Source of the DNA: Streptomyces sp. AC512_CC834
GTDB taxonomy: Bacteria > Actinomycetota > Actinomycetes > Streptomycetales > Streptomycetaceae
NCBI RefSeq assembly: GCF_019049325.1
Contig: NZ_JAGMUO010000014.1
Span: 62,001 to 126,000 of the forward strand
Direction of reading: 5' to 3'
DNA: 64,000 nucleotides
In this document: one piece after another, positions 22,326 to 30,498 of the stretch
Numbering within the stretch: the first letter of the stretch is position 1
Layout of the letters: each line of letters begins with the position of its first letter
Program-made: the position numbers and the translations under genes
The notes under the pieces: model-generated
The model's input: only the letters and a program-made list of their open reading frames with translations
The model's database searches: none
Told to the model about the DNA's origin: nothing

Positions 22326-23192
22326 ATGGCCACCACCGACCGGCAGGCCACGACGCTGGCCCTCGCACACGCCCTGTCCGCCGCGGAACGCGGACTGGCC
22401 GTCATCCCCCTGGCCCGGACGAAGCTCCCGGCCCTGCGCTCCCCCCACCGCGACGCCCCGGCACTGCAGCCGTTCACCTGCCACGGCGAGTGCGGCCGCT
22501 TCGGCCACGGTGTCCACGACGCCTCCACCGACCCGGCCCGCATCCGCGCCCTCTTCGCCGCCGCCCCCTGGGCCACGGGCTACGGCATCGCCTGCGGCCT
22601 GCCCCCGCACTACTTGATCGGCGTTGACCTGGACACGAAGTCGGAGACGGACTCCTCGGCCGCCCTGCGTGAACTGGCCCTGCGCCACCTGTTCACGATC
22701 CCGCCCACGGTCGTCGTCGTGACTCCCAGCGGAGGCCGCCACCTGTGGCTGACGGGACCGCCCGGCCACGTCGTCCCCAACTCGGCCGGCCGCCTCGCCC
22801 CCGGCATCGACATCCGGGGCGCCGGCGGCTACCTGGTCGGCCCCGGCTCCCGCACCCGCCACGGCGCCTACACGACCGCCCCCGGTACGTCCCACCTGCC
22901 CCCGGCGGCCTGCCCGCCCGCGCTCCTGCGCCTGCTGCTCCCGCCGCCCGTCCGGCGTACCGGAGGCGGGACGGTGGCGGGCGGACGGGGCCTGGTCCAG
23001 TTCGTCCTCACCGCCCACGAGGGCCAGCGCAACACCCGCCTCTTCTGGGCGGCCTGCCGCGCCTACGAGAACGGCATCGGCCCGGAGCTGCTCGCCCCCC
23101 TGCTGGAAGCCGCCCGGACCACCGGCCTGACCGAACACGAGGCCCGCGCGACGATCGCGTCGGCGGCCCGCATGACGGGCCACCGCCCCTGA
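22326..23192 (+). CDS. Stand-alone bifunctional DNA primase/polymerase (PrimPol) domain protein
   Basis: 288 residues. The N-terminal PrimPol domain shows the acidic pair D101-x-D103 (LIGVDLDTKS), the SGGRHLWL His motif (H139) and a third Asp in GIDIRGAGGYLVGPGS (D162), so the catalytic set looks complete. A Cys/His cluster (CHGECGRFGHGVH) may bind zinc. The C-terminal 65 residues (EGQRNTRLFWAACRAYENG to ATIASAAR) look like a PriCT-type segment. There is no helicase domain and no plasmid or phage gene nearby. Such enzymes normally prime plasmid or phage replication; here it is a lone chromosomal copy. Confidence 0.85.
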   Translation: MATTDRQATTLALAHALSAAERGLAVIPLARTKLPALRSPHRDAPALQPFTCHGECGRFGHGVHDASTDPARIRALFAAAPWATGYGIACGLPPHYLIGVDLDTKSETDSSAALRELALRHLFTIPPTVVVVTPSGGRHLWLTGPPGHVVPNSAGRLAPGIDIRGAGGYLVGPGSRTRHGAYTTAPGTSHLPPAACPPALLRLLLPPPVRRTGGGTVAGGRGLVQFVLTAHEGQRNTRLFWAACRAYENGIGPELLAPLLEAARTTGLTEHEARATIASAARMTGHRP

Positions 23193-23295
23193 CCGACGCC
23201 GCACGCCCCTGACCGAAGCCGCACGCCATTGCCGCCCGCCCCACCCGGCACGAACCCGAAAGCCCCCGATGCACGACCGCCCCAAAGCACCGACC

Positions 23296-23763
23296 ATGTC
23301 GCTGACCCGGGTCGTCCTGACCTCCGGCCGCAGCGTCGACCTGGCCGAACTGCGCCTCACGCCGACCTACGGCGGCATGCCGGAGGGCTACCCGTGCCGC
23401 CCCGTCAACGACCTGCGCATCAAGACACTCCTGCACACCGCCGCCGGGATGTCCCCCACCACCCCGGTACACCTGATCCCGCCACCCCGCGCGTACCCGG
23501 ACCAGTACGCGGGCGCTTTCGGCCCCGTCGAGACACTCCCGCGCGTCGCCTGCGTGGGCCGTTTCTCCTCCACGCCCCTGACCCCGGCCAACGACCCGGT
23601 CCGCTACCGCTCCGGCCTGACCGTCATCTGGTTCCAGCCCACCTCCCGCATACCGGACACCTACGACACGGAACCCGCCCTGCGTGACGTCGACTGGGCG
23701 GCACTGGCCCGGGACTACGAGTTCGGGGACATCTCGGACCGGCCTTACCCGTCAGGCCCTTGA
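23296..23763 (+). CDS. Conserved-looking hypothetical protein
   Basis: 155 residues from ATG 23296 (a start at 23269 would add nine residues). Codon use is Streptomyces-like. Recognisable stretches: SLTRVVLTSGRSVDLAELRL, YGGMPEGYPCRPVNDLRI, then PPPRAYPDQYAGAFGPVETLPRVACVGRF (two segments) and GLTVIWFQP. No signal peptide or TM segment. It follows the PrimPol gene by about 100 bp on the same strand and may be co-transcribed. No known domain was recognised. Confidence 0.65.
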   Translation: MSLTRVVLTSGRSVDLAELRLTPTYGGMPEGYPCRPVNDLRIKTLLHTAAGMSPTTPVHLIPPPRAYPDQYAGAFGPVETLPRVACVGRFSSTPLTPANDPVRYRSGLTVIWFQPTSRIPDTYDTEPALRDVDWAALARDYEFGDISDRPYPSGP

Positions 23764-23861
23764 CCGGGCTCCGCTTCAACGGAGGATGGGGGGAAGAGAG
23801 CGGGGCGACACAGAACACTTCAGCCGGCTGAGCGGGTGCGGCCGCCCAACGAGACGGCCTC

Positions 23862-24923
23862 TCAGGACGAAGGCCGTACCGCCCCGCCCTCCCCTTCTTC
23901 ATCCTTGCGCCACGCCCGGACACCCAGCTCCCCGGTAGTGCCCAGGTCGAGGTGCGGCGCGACCGTCACGGCGTCGGCGCCGGCCTCGGCCCGGACCCTG
24001 ACGTACGGCACGGTCACCGCCTCCCCGAACTGAGTGGTGTTGCGCCACGCCAGGCCCGACACGGCGGACTCACCCGGCCGCAGGGTCACCGGCCCGGGGG
24101 GCCCGTCGTCCCCGCCCGCCATGGGGATGCCGTCGGTACCGCGAAGGATCTCGATCCCGTCCACCGGCTGCCGCTCCGCGTCGAGCAACTGCAGCACCGG
24201 ATAACCCTCCAGGGAGTAGGTCCGAGTGCCGCAGTTCTCCAAATGCAGCCCCACGACACGCAGCCCCATGGCCGCGTCACCCCGGTCGGCGGTCAGCCGC
24301 AGCCCGGACGGCGGGCACGTACCGGCGGCCGCCGGCGCCTCGTCAGAGGGCACCCGCTCCACATCGAGAATCCTCACCTGCCCGGTGCCGCGCCCGCCAC
24401 GGCCCGGGTACCCGACGTGCTCGAGAGTCCGCCGCACGGTCCGCCCCGCCCCCACGGACGCCACCGTCTCCTCGACGTTCGACATCGCCCTGCCCCGGTC
24501 GTCCATCAGGGAGAAGGTGATGGTGTACGTGAAGGGCTCGGCATCCAGATTGGTCACCTCATACGCGACGACACACGAGCCCACACCGGCCGATGCCCCC
24601 ACCCCCGGAAGACTCTCCGCCGTAACGGACACCCCGGGCCGCTCACTCGCCCCGCCACTGGGAGACGCACTCCCCCCGGCGCCTGCCCCGTCCCGCTCGA
24701 CCATCCCGACGACCCGCACCCCGTCCCGCTCGGCACCGGCGGTGGATGTGACGTCGGGGACGGAAGTGCCCTCGTCGGTGGCAAGGCCCCCACACCGACT
24801 GTCCGCCTCTCCGCCGGCCTCCGCCTCCGATGCGCCGGTCTGGGTACCACAGGCACCCAGCAGAAGACTGACCACGAGAGCACCGGAGACCGCAAGCGGC
24901 GCACGGAGCTGGGGAATTAGCAT
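23862..24923 (-). CDS. DUF4232-domain lipoprotein
   Basis: 353 residues from ATG 24923. The lipoprotein signal is APLAVSGALVVSLLLGAC with Cys lipidation in the LGAC lipobox. A Ser/Gly/Ala-rich spacer precedes a domain with SCVVAYEVTNLDAEPFTYTI, and the C-terminal DUF4232 begins at TCPPSGLRL with LRVVGLHLENCGTRTYSLEG. DUF4232 proteins are secreted or surface proteins of unknown function, common in actinomycetes. Upstream on the same strand is tRNA-Ser(TGA). Confidence 0.85.
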   Translation of the reverse strand: MLIPQLRAPLAVSGALVVSLLLGACGTQTGASEAEAGGEADSRCGGLATDEGTSVPDVTSTAGAERDGVRVVGMVERDGAGAGGSASPSGGASERPGVSVTAESLPGVGASAGVGSCVVAYEVTNLDAEPFTYTITFSLMDDRGRAMSNVEETVASVGAGRTVRRTLEHVGYPGRGGRGTGQVRILDVERVPSDEAPAAAGTCPPSGLRLTADRGDAAMGLRVVGLHLENCGTRTYSLEGYPVLQLLDAERQPVDGIEILRGTDGIPMAGGDDGPPGPVTLRPGESAVSGLAWRNTTQFGEAVTVPYVRVRAEAGADAVTVAPHLDLGTTGELGVRAWRKDEEGEGGAVRPSS

Positions 24924-25043
24924 TCCCCCACCCCACCAGCCCCACCCCACTTCGACCGTGACGGAAGCCACACCTCCGGTCACAGCCCCGTCACAGGCCA
25001 ACGGCCCCCGACCGGATACCTGGTCGAGGACCGTCAATCACCG

Positions 25044-25130
25044 CGGTGGGTGTGGGATTTGAACCCACGGTGACATCGCTGCCACGACGGTTTTCAAGAC
25101 CGTTCCCTTAGGCCGCTCGGGCAACCCACC
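25044..25130 (-). tRNA. tRNA-Ser (anticodon TGA)
   Basis: An 87-nt class II tRNA: acceptor GGTGGGT/ACCCACC, anticodon loop CTTGAAA (anticodon TGA), a long variable arm, T loop TTCAAAT and no encoded CCA. Confidence 0.96.
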
Positions 25131-25255
25131 CCTGCGCCGTCCCGCCTGGGGCGGAGCGGGTACAGCCTACCGGCCTCGCTCGCTGGGTGGGGCTCCTGGT
25201 CCGCGCGGGGGCTGTCCGGTTCGTGCGTCCGCAGGGGTGGGTGGGCGGCGGAGGC

Positions 25256-25843
25256 TCAGGGGCTTCGAGGAGGGGAGGCGACCGCCCAGGCTGCCTCGAT
25301 CATCGGAAAGATCTCGTCCAGCGCGGCCTCCGGGGCGGGCGCCTCGCGGGCCAGTGAGTAGGCGTCGATCACGAATCTGGCGATCGTGCGGCCGGCCGTC
25401 GGGCTCAGTGTGAGGCCGGGGTCGGCGGTGATGGCCGTGGCCAACGCGTCCGCGTGGCGCAGGCGCATCGACTCGTCGTACTTCCGCAGGGCGGGTGACG
25501 TGTCGATCATGCGCCAGATCGGGGCGGCGCCGTCCGCCGTGCAATGGCGCACCAGGGCCAGGATCTCGCGGCGCAGTGCGGGGATGAGCGGCTCGTGCGG
25601 CGCACGGGCGGTGACCGCCTGCGTGAGGCGTTGTTCGAAGTCCTCGTCCTGCTCGAACACCAGGGCCTCTTTCGAGGCGAAGTGGGAGAAGAGCGTGGTG
25701 ACGGCCACGTCGGCCTCGGCGGCCACGTCACGGATGCCGACCGCGTCGTACCCGCGTTCCAGGAAGAGCCGCAGCGCGGTGTCGGCGATCTTCTGACGGG
25801 TCGCGGCCTTCTTGCGTTCACGGCGTCCGGACTGCACGGTCAT
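25256..25843 (-). CDS. TetR-family regulator
   Basis: 195 residues. The HTH region (ATRQKIADTALRLFLERGYD, then IRDVAAEADVAVTTLFSHFA) is complete, followed by a helical ligand domain of usual length. It diverges from a quinone-type oxidoreductase gene over 70 bp that contain two TAACCGTTA palindromes, so it most probably represses itself and that gene. Confidence 0.92.
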   Translation of the reverse strand: MTVQSGRRERKKAATRQKIADTALRLFLERGYDAVGIRDVAAEADVAVTTLFSHFASKEALVFEQDEDFEQRLTQAVTARAPHEPLIPALRREILALVRHCTADGAAPIWRMIDTSPALRKYDESMRLRHADALATAITADPGLTLSPTAGRTIARFVIDAYSLAREAPAPEAALDEIFPMIEAAWAVASPPRSP

Positions 25844-25869
25844 GGCCGCAGGCTATCAGGTACGAAAGT

Positions 25870-25903
25870 GTAACCGTTATTAAAAGCTAACCGTTAGTGT
25901 TAC
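25870..25903. promoter_or_regulatory. Paired TetR operators
   Basis: TAACCGTTA occurs at 25871-25879 and 25888-25896 (17 bp apart); the second extends to the 11-bp palindrome CTAACCGTTAG. Flanking GTAAC and GTTAC make the whole block dyad-like. It overlaps the divergent promoters. Confidence 0.7.
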
Positions 25904-25913
25904 GGTCGAGCGC

Positions 25914-26807
25914 ATGAAGAAAGTGAGCTTCGCCGAGTTCGGCGGTCCGGACGTTCTGCATCTCATCGACGCCGAGGAGCCCCACCCGGGCCCCGGCCGG
26001 GTACGCATCGCGGTGCGCGCGGCGGGTGTGAATCCCGTCGACTGGCGGGTCCGTGAGGGCCAGGTCCTGGGGGCCCATCCGATCGAGTTGCCCGCCGGGG
26101 TCGGGCTGGACGCCGCCGGGGTGGTGGACGAGGTCGGTGAGGGCGTCGAGGGGGTCGAGGTCGGTGATCACGTGTTCGGCGAAGGGGCGAGCACCTATGC
26201 CGAGTTCGCCGTGCTGTCGGCCTGGGCCCGTATGCCCGAGGGCCTGACGTTCGAGGAGGCGGCCGGGTACCCCTCCGTGGTGGAGACCGCGCTGCGGATC
26301 ATCCGCGAGGTCGGTGTGCGGGCCGGGCAGACGCTGCTGGTCAGCGGGGCGTCCGGGGGAGTCGGATCGGCGGTGCTGCAGATCGCCCGCGACCGCGGGA
26401 TCACGGTGATCGGCACGGCCGGTGCCGCGAACCAGGAGTATCTGCGCGGCCTGGGTGCCGTCGCGACGACGTACGGCGAGGGCTGGGTCGAGCGGGTGCG
26501 GCGGCTCGGCCGTGTCGACGCGGCCCTGGATCTGGCCGGCTCGGGGGTGATCCGCGAGCTCGTCGGGCTGACCGGGGATCCGCGGAAGGTCGTCACCATC
26601 GCCGATCTCGGTGCGCCGGAGTTCGGCGTCCGGTTCTCCGGCGTGGCCGGAAGCGTGCCGGCGGCGCTCGCCGAGGCCGTCGGCCTGATCGCGCGGGGCA
26701 AGCTGCACATCCCGGTCGAGAAGTCGTACGCGCTCGGCGAGGCCGCCGCGGCGCACATCGACAGCCAGGCCGGTCACACGCGCGGGCGGCGGGTCGTCGT
26801 CGTCTGA
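25914..26807 (+). CDS. NADP-dependent zinc-independent alcohol dehydrogenase/quinone oxidoreductase
   Basis: 297 residues, MDR superfamily. The GroES-like N-terminal part has AAGVNPVDWRVREG and GLDAAGVVDEVGEGV; the nucleotide fold starts at LLVSGASGGVGSAVLQIA (the AxGGVG pattern of NADPH-dependent quinone reductases). No catalytic-zinc Cys/His set is present. The C-terminus ends in HTRGRRVVVV as in related enzymes. Probable role: reduction of quinones or enones under control of the divergent TetR regulator. Confidence 0.9.
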   Translation: MKKVSFAEFGGPDVLHLIDAEEPHPGPGRVRIAVRAAGVNPVDWRVREGQVLGAHPIELPAGVGLDAAGVVDEVGEGVEGVEVGDHVFGEGASTYAEFAVLSAWARMPEGLTFEEAAGYPSVVETALRIIREVGVRAGQTLLVSGASGGVGSAVLQIARDRGITVIGTAGAANQEYLRGLGAVATTYGEGWVERVRRLGRVDAALDLAGSGVIRELVGLTGDPRKVVTIADLGAPEFGVRFSGVAGSVPAALAEAVGLIARGKLHIPVEKSYALGEAAAAHIDSQAGHTRGRRVVVV

Positions 26808-26897
26808 GCCGGCTACGAACCGGGACCGGGACCGGGACGGGGCCCTGAAGCGAAACGGTCCGGCGACGCTCGCTCCGCGTTGCCGCCCGCCGGACGC

Positions 26898-26933
26898 ACG
26901 TCACCACCGGGGCGGACCCCGGTGGTGACGTGA
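26898..26933. terminator. Convergent terminator
   Basis: A 16-bp perfect stem (26898-26913 with 26918-26933, core GTCACCACCGGGG) and a 4-nt loop lie between the convergent oxidoreductase and protease genes. Confidence 0.85.
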
Positions 26934-26952
26934 ATGGATGGTGGACGAGGGA

Positions 26953-28482
26953 TCAGTCGTCGCCGATCTTGGAGCCCAGGGTGACCTTGGCCGTGTGCTC
27001 CTTGCCGCCGCGCTCGTAGGTGACCGTGACCTCGTCGCCGGGCTTGTGGGTCCAGATCTCGCCGATCAGGGTCGGGCCGCTGTCGATCACCCGGTCGTCG
27101 AGCTTCGTGATGACGTCACCGGGCTTGAGGCCCGCGTCGTCGGCGGGACCGCCCTGCTCGACCGGGTCGGAGCCGCCCACGCCCTGCTCGGTGAGCTTGG
27201 CGCCGCTGGTCGTCTGCTCCAGGGAGACGGAGGCGCCGATCTTCGCGTACACCGGCTTGCCGGTCTCGATCAGTTGCTTGGCGACGAACTCGGCCTGGTT
27301 CACGGGGATGGCGAAGCCCAGACCGATCGAACCGGCCTGGCCGGTGCCGAAGCCGCCGTTGCTCGTGGACTGGATCGCGGAGTTGATCCCGATGACGTTG
27401 CCCTGGGCGTCCAGCAGCGGGCCGCCGGAGTTGCCCGGGTTGATCGACGCGTCGGTCTGCAGGGCGCTCATGTAGGACGACTTGCTGTCGGCGCTGCCGT
27501 CGCTGGAGGCCACGGGGCGGTTCTTGGCGCTGATGATGCCCGTGGTCACCGTGTTGGACAGGCCGAAGGGGGCGCCGATGGCGATCGTCGAGTCGCCGAC
27601 CGCCACCTTGTCGGAGTCGCCGAGGGGGAGGGGATTCAGGTCCGACGGGGCGTTCTCGAGTTTGATGACCGCGACGTCGTAGCCCTGGGCGTGGCCGACC
27701 ACCGTGGCCTCGTACTTCTTGCCGTTGGGGAAGGTCGCGCTGAGCTTGCCGCCGTCGACCGCCTCCGCCACCACGTGGTTGTTGGTGACGATGTGGCCTT
27801 CCTTGTCGAAGACGAAGCCGGTGCCGGTGCCGCCCTCGCCGTTGCTTCCCTCGGCCTGGATGGTGACCGTGCTGGGCAGCGCCTTGGCGGCCACGCCGGC
27901 CACGGTGCCAGCGTCGCGCTTGACGGAGCCGCCGGTGTCGGAGGCGGAGACCGTGGTAGAGCCGCCGTCGTCGTTGTTCTTGGCCAGGGTGTAGCCGAGA
28001 CCGCCGCCCAGACCGCCCGCGACCAGCGCGGCGATCAGGACACCGGCGACCAGGCCGCCACGGCCGCGGCCCGATTTCGGGGCGGGCGGCTGGTACGAGG
28101 CTCCCCAGCCGCCGCCCGAACCGTCACCGGAGCCCTCACCGAAGCCGTCACCGCCGCCTGCACCGCCGTACGTCGGGGGCGGGGTCGACGCCGAGGTCGG
28201 GGCCGCGGTCGAGGTCGGCGTGCCCGGCGGCGGGGGCGGGGGCCAGGAGGCGTCGGGAGCCGGGGATCCCTGCGGGACCTCGCCCCCCTGCGGTGCCGCG
28301 TGTCCCTGCGGCGCGGTCGGGGCCTGGGCGGGGGGAGCCGCCGGGGCCTCGGGTGCGGAGGCGGGGGCTTGGTGCGGGGCGTGCGGGGCGGGGGGCTGGG
28401 CGGAGGCAGCGGGAGCATCCACCGGCACTGGAGGTGCGGACGGGGCCGGGGGTACCGCGGTGCCCTCGTTCTCGGTGCTCAC
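26953..28482 (-). CDS. HtrA/DegP-type membrane-anchored serine protease with PDZ domain
   Basis: 509 residues from GTG with GAGGAG 8 nt upstream. A 135-residue Pro/Ala-rich cytoplasmic N-terminus precedes one TM helix (GLVAGVLIAALVAGGLGGGL). The chymotrypsin-fold domain has His in IVTNNHVV, Asp in GYDVAVIKL and Ser in PGNSGGPLL, then a PDZ domain (PADDAGLKPGDVITKLDD) at the C-terminus. The active site faces outside the membrane. Such proteases handle misfolded exported proteins. Apparently monocistronic. Confidence 0.95.
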   Translation of the reverse strand: MSTENEGTAVPPAPSAPPVPVDAPAASAQPPAPHAPHQAPASAPEAPAAPPAQAPTAPQGHAAPQGGEVPQGSPAPDASWPPPPPPGTPTSTAAPTSASTPPPTYGGAGGGDGFGEGSGDGSGGGWGASYQPPAPKSGRGRGGLVAGVLIAALVAGGLGGGLGYTLAKNNDDGGSTTVSASDTGGSVKRDAGTVAGVAAKALPSTVTIQAEGSNGEGGTGTGFVFDKEGHIVTNNHVVAEAVDGGKLSATFPNGKKYEATVVGHAQGYDVAVIKLENAPSDLNPLPLGDSDKVAVGDSTIAIGAPFGLSNTVTTGIISAKNRPVASSDGSADSKSSYMSALQTDASINPGNSGGPLLDAQGNVIGINSAIQSTSNGGFGTGQAGSIGLGFAIPVNQAEFVAKQLIETGKPVYAKIGASVSLEQTTSGAKLTEQGVGGSDPVEQGGPADDAGLKPGDVITKLDDRVIDSGPTLIGEIWTHKPGDEVTVTYERGGKEHTAKVTLGSKIGDD

Positions 28483-28744
28483 AGCTTTTCTCCTCGTTCC
28501 ACGGCTGTTTGTCGCTCACCCTGGTCGCGCTCAGCAGCGCTCACACGCTGCTCCACGGTCCGGCGCGATGCGGATGTGCTGGTGCTGTTGTATGCCATCA
28601 GCTTTTCCCACGGGCCGTCAGAGCACCATAAGCGGTTGCTGTGCGTCTCCGACCGTCCTTTATATGGGTTATCCAAGACTAAACGGACGTGCTGCCGATT
28701 CCGTCGATGGCACGTCTACCCACCCGCGGTGGCACCATGACGCG

Positions 28745-29584
28745 GTGACCCACGCACGACAGCACCGGATTCAGGTCGTCGCCCACCGCGGAGCCTCCGA
28801 GGAGGCCCCCGAGCACACGCTGGCCGCGTACCGGAAGGCGATCGAGGACGGGGCGGACGCGCTGGAGTGCGATGTGCGCCTGACCGCCGACGGCCACCTC
28901 GTCTGCGTCCACGACTGGCGCGTCAACCGTACGTCGAACGGCCGCGGCGCGGTGTCCGCGCTGGAGCTCGCCGATCTGGCCGCACTGGACTTCGGCGCCC
29001 GCCGGACCCGGGAGTTCTGGCGGACGCGCGACGAGCAGCCCGACTGGGAGCACCGGCCCGAGGACCGGGAGGAGACCTCCGTCCTGACCCTGGAGCGGCT
29101 GCTCCAGCTCGTCTCCGACGCGGGGCGCCGGGTGGAGCTGGCCATCGAGACCAAGCATCCGACGCGCTGGGCGGGACAGGTGGAGGAGCGGCTGCTGCTG
29201 CTTCTGAAGCGCTTCGGGCTCGACGCCCCCGCCTCGGCCGAGGACTCCCCGGTGCGTGTGATGAGCTTCTCGGCCCGCTCGCTGCACCGGGTGCGGGCCG
29301 CCTCGCCGACGCTGCCGACGGTCTACCTGATGCAGTTCGTCTCGCCCCGGCTGCGCGACGGGCGCCTGCCCGCGGGTGTCCGGATCGCGGGCCCCTCGAT
29401 CCGGATCGTGCGCAATCACCCCGCCTACATCGAGCGTCTGAAGCGGGCCGGTCACCAGGTGCACGTGTGGACGGTGAACGAGACCGCCGACGTGGATCTC
29501 TGCGCCGGCCTGGGCGTCGACGCCATCATCACCAACCGGCCGCGCGCCGTCCTGGACCACCTCGGCCGCCGGCCGGGCCGCTGA
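28745..29584 (+). CDS. Glycerophosphodiester phosphodiesterase family protein
   Basis: 279 residues from GTG (VTHARQHRIQVVAHRG). GDPD motifs: HRGASEEAPEHTLAAY, the metal-binding ALECDVRLTADGHLVCVHD, ELAIETKHP and the C-terminal VHVWTVNE and DAIITNRP. No signal peptide, so it is probably cytosolic, hydrolysing deacylated phospholipid headgroups to glycerol-3-phosphate and an alcohol. No obvious ribosome-binding site. Confidence 0.93.
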   Translation: MTHARQHRIQVVAHRGASEEAPEHTLAAYRKAIEDGADALECDVRLTADGHLVCVHDWRVNRTSNGRGAVSALELADLAALDFGARRTREFWRTRDEQPDWEHRPEDREETSVLTLERLLQLVSDAGRRVELAIETKHPTRWAGQVEERLLLLLKRFGLDAPASAEDSPVRVMSFSARSLHRVRAASPTLPTVYLMQFVSPRLRDGRLPAGVRIAGPSIRIVRNHPAYIERLKRAGHQVHVWTVNETADVDLCAGLGVDAIITNRPRAVLDHLGRRPGR

Positions 29585-29712
29585 TTCGTCCGCAGACCTT
29601 GACCCGGCGTGCCTGCCGCATTCTCCGGTCTCGGCCGCACCGACCATCCCGACCACACCGACCAAATCCGGCCATGCGATTACGGGGAGTGCTCCGGCGC
29701 GTTCGGTACGTG

Positions 29713-29727
29713 TTCGACCGTGTCGAA
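29713..29727. promoter_or_regulatory. Inverted repeat upstream of the RsbW-like gene
   Basis: TTCGAC-CGT-GTCGAA is a perfect 6+6 inverted repeat about 87 bp before the start at 29814; a candidate operator with no assigned regulator. Confidence 0.35.
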
Positions 29728-29813
29728 TGCGTCACCATGCGGGGATCGGCCGGTTTCCGGCTCAGGGCGATGGGGCATCCACACCGTGGCGTGGGGCAAA
29801 GGAGGTCTCGGGG

Positions 29814-30362
29814 GTGGCGTTGGTGGTGGCACAGGAGGTGCCCACGTCGTCGAGCATGGCCGTGCCCCATGGCCCTGCGGGCGTGGGGGAAGCGAGACAC
29901 CGCATGCGTGATCAGTTGCGCGGAGGCGGCGTGGCGGAATCGGTCATCGACGACGCTGTACTGGTCCTTTCCGAACTGTTGAGCAACGCGTGCAAGCACG
30001 GCCGTCCGCTGGGCGACGTGCCCGCCGGGGACGGCGACGTCCGCGCCGCGTGGCAGGTGGACGCGGGTGGCCGGCTGCTGGTGGAGGTCACGGACGGTGG
30101 CGGCCCGACCCGCCCGGCTCCGGCGACGCCCTCGGTCACCGCGCACGGCGGCCGCGGGCTGAACATCATCACGGCACTCGCCGACGACTGGGGCGTACGG
30201 GACGACGCGCGCGGAGAGGTCACGGTCTGGGTCGTCGTCCACGACGACGTGCACGACCCGGACGCCGGGCACCGGCGCGACGACTTCGCCCGGATCTCGG
30301 CGCCGGCGGTGTCGGAGATTCCCGGCCTGGACTTCGCGGACGCCTTCGACGACCTGGGCTGA
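29814..30362 (+). CDS. RsbW/SpoIIAB-like ATP-binding regulatory protein
   Basis: 182 residues; GTG 29814 has AAAGGAGG 8 nt upstream. The HATPase_c_2 fold has N box LSELLSNACKHG, G1 EVTDGGGP and G2 GGRGLNIITAL. Such proteins are anti-sigma factors or anti-anti-sigma kinases in partner-switching cascades, or orphan regulators in Streptomyces. The C-terminal 35 residues are acidic (DFADAFDDLG). No STAS partner or sigma factor is adjacent. Confidence 0.88.
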   Translation: MALVVAQEVPTSSSMAVPHGPAGVGEARHRMRDQLRGGGVAESVIDDAVLVLSELLSNACKHGRPLGDVPAGDGDVRAAWQVDAGGRLLVEVTDGGGPTRPAPATPSVTAHGGRGLNIITALADDWGVRDDARGEVTVWVVVHDDVHDPDAGHRRDDFARISAPAVSEIPGLDFADAFDDLG

Positions 30363-30396
30363 CCCGGCGGCCCGCCCGCCGGGAGGCCGGGGCGAG

Positions 30397-30424
30397 TTGT
30401 CCACAGGCGGCCCGTCGTCCACAG
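30397..30424 (+). other. Isolated DnaA-box pair
   Basis: TTGTCCACA (30397-30405, perfect) and TCGTCCACA (30416-30424, one mismatch), same orientation, 19 bp apart, upstream of the DUF5926 gene. Confidence 0.5.
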
Positions 30425-30498
30425 GGTCCCGTGGGCCGGGGTGGGAACGGCTAGGCTCGCGCCCGTACGAGTCGAGCCGTAACCGGGAGACACCCACG

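Noticed and set aside
22326..23763. Integrated plasmid or phage remnant around the PrimPol gene
   Set aside because: No integrase, Rep, Tra or att repeat, no GC shift, and neighbouring genes are core type.
23854..23877. Hairpin ACGGCCT/AGGCCGT as terminator between convergent genes
   Set aside because: Only seven base pairs and overlapping the stop codon of the DUF4232 gene; too weak to list as a terminator.
28479..28676. A 65-codon minus-strand ORF overlapping the HtrA start by GTGA
   Set aside because: The overlap looks like coupling, but codon use lacks third-position G/C bias, it contains a TTA codon and has no known motif. More likely the leader of the protease gene.
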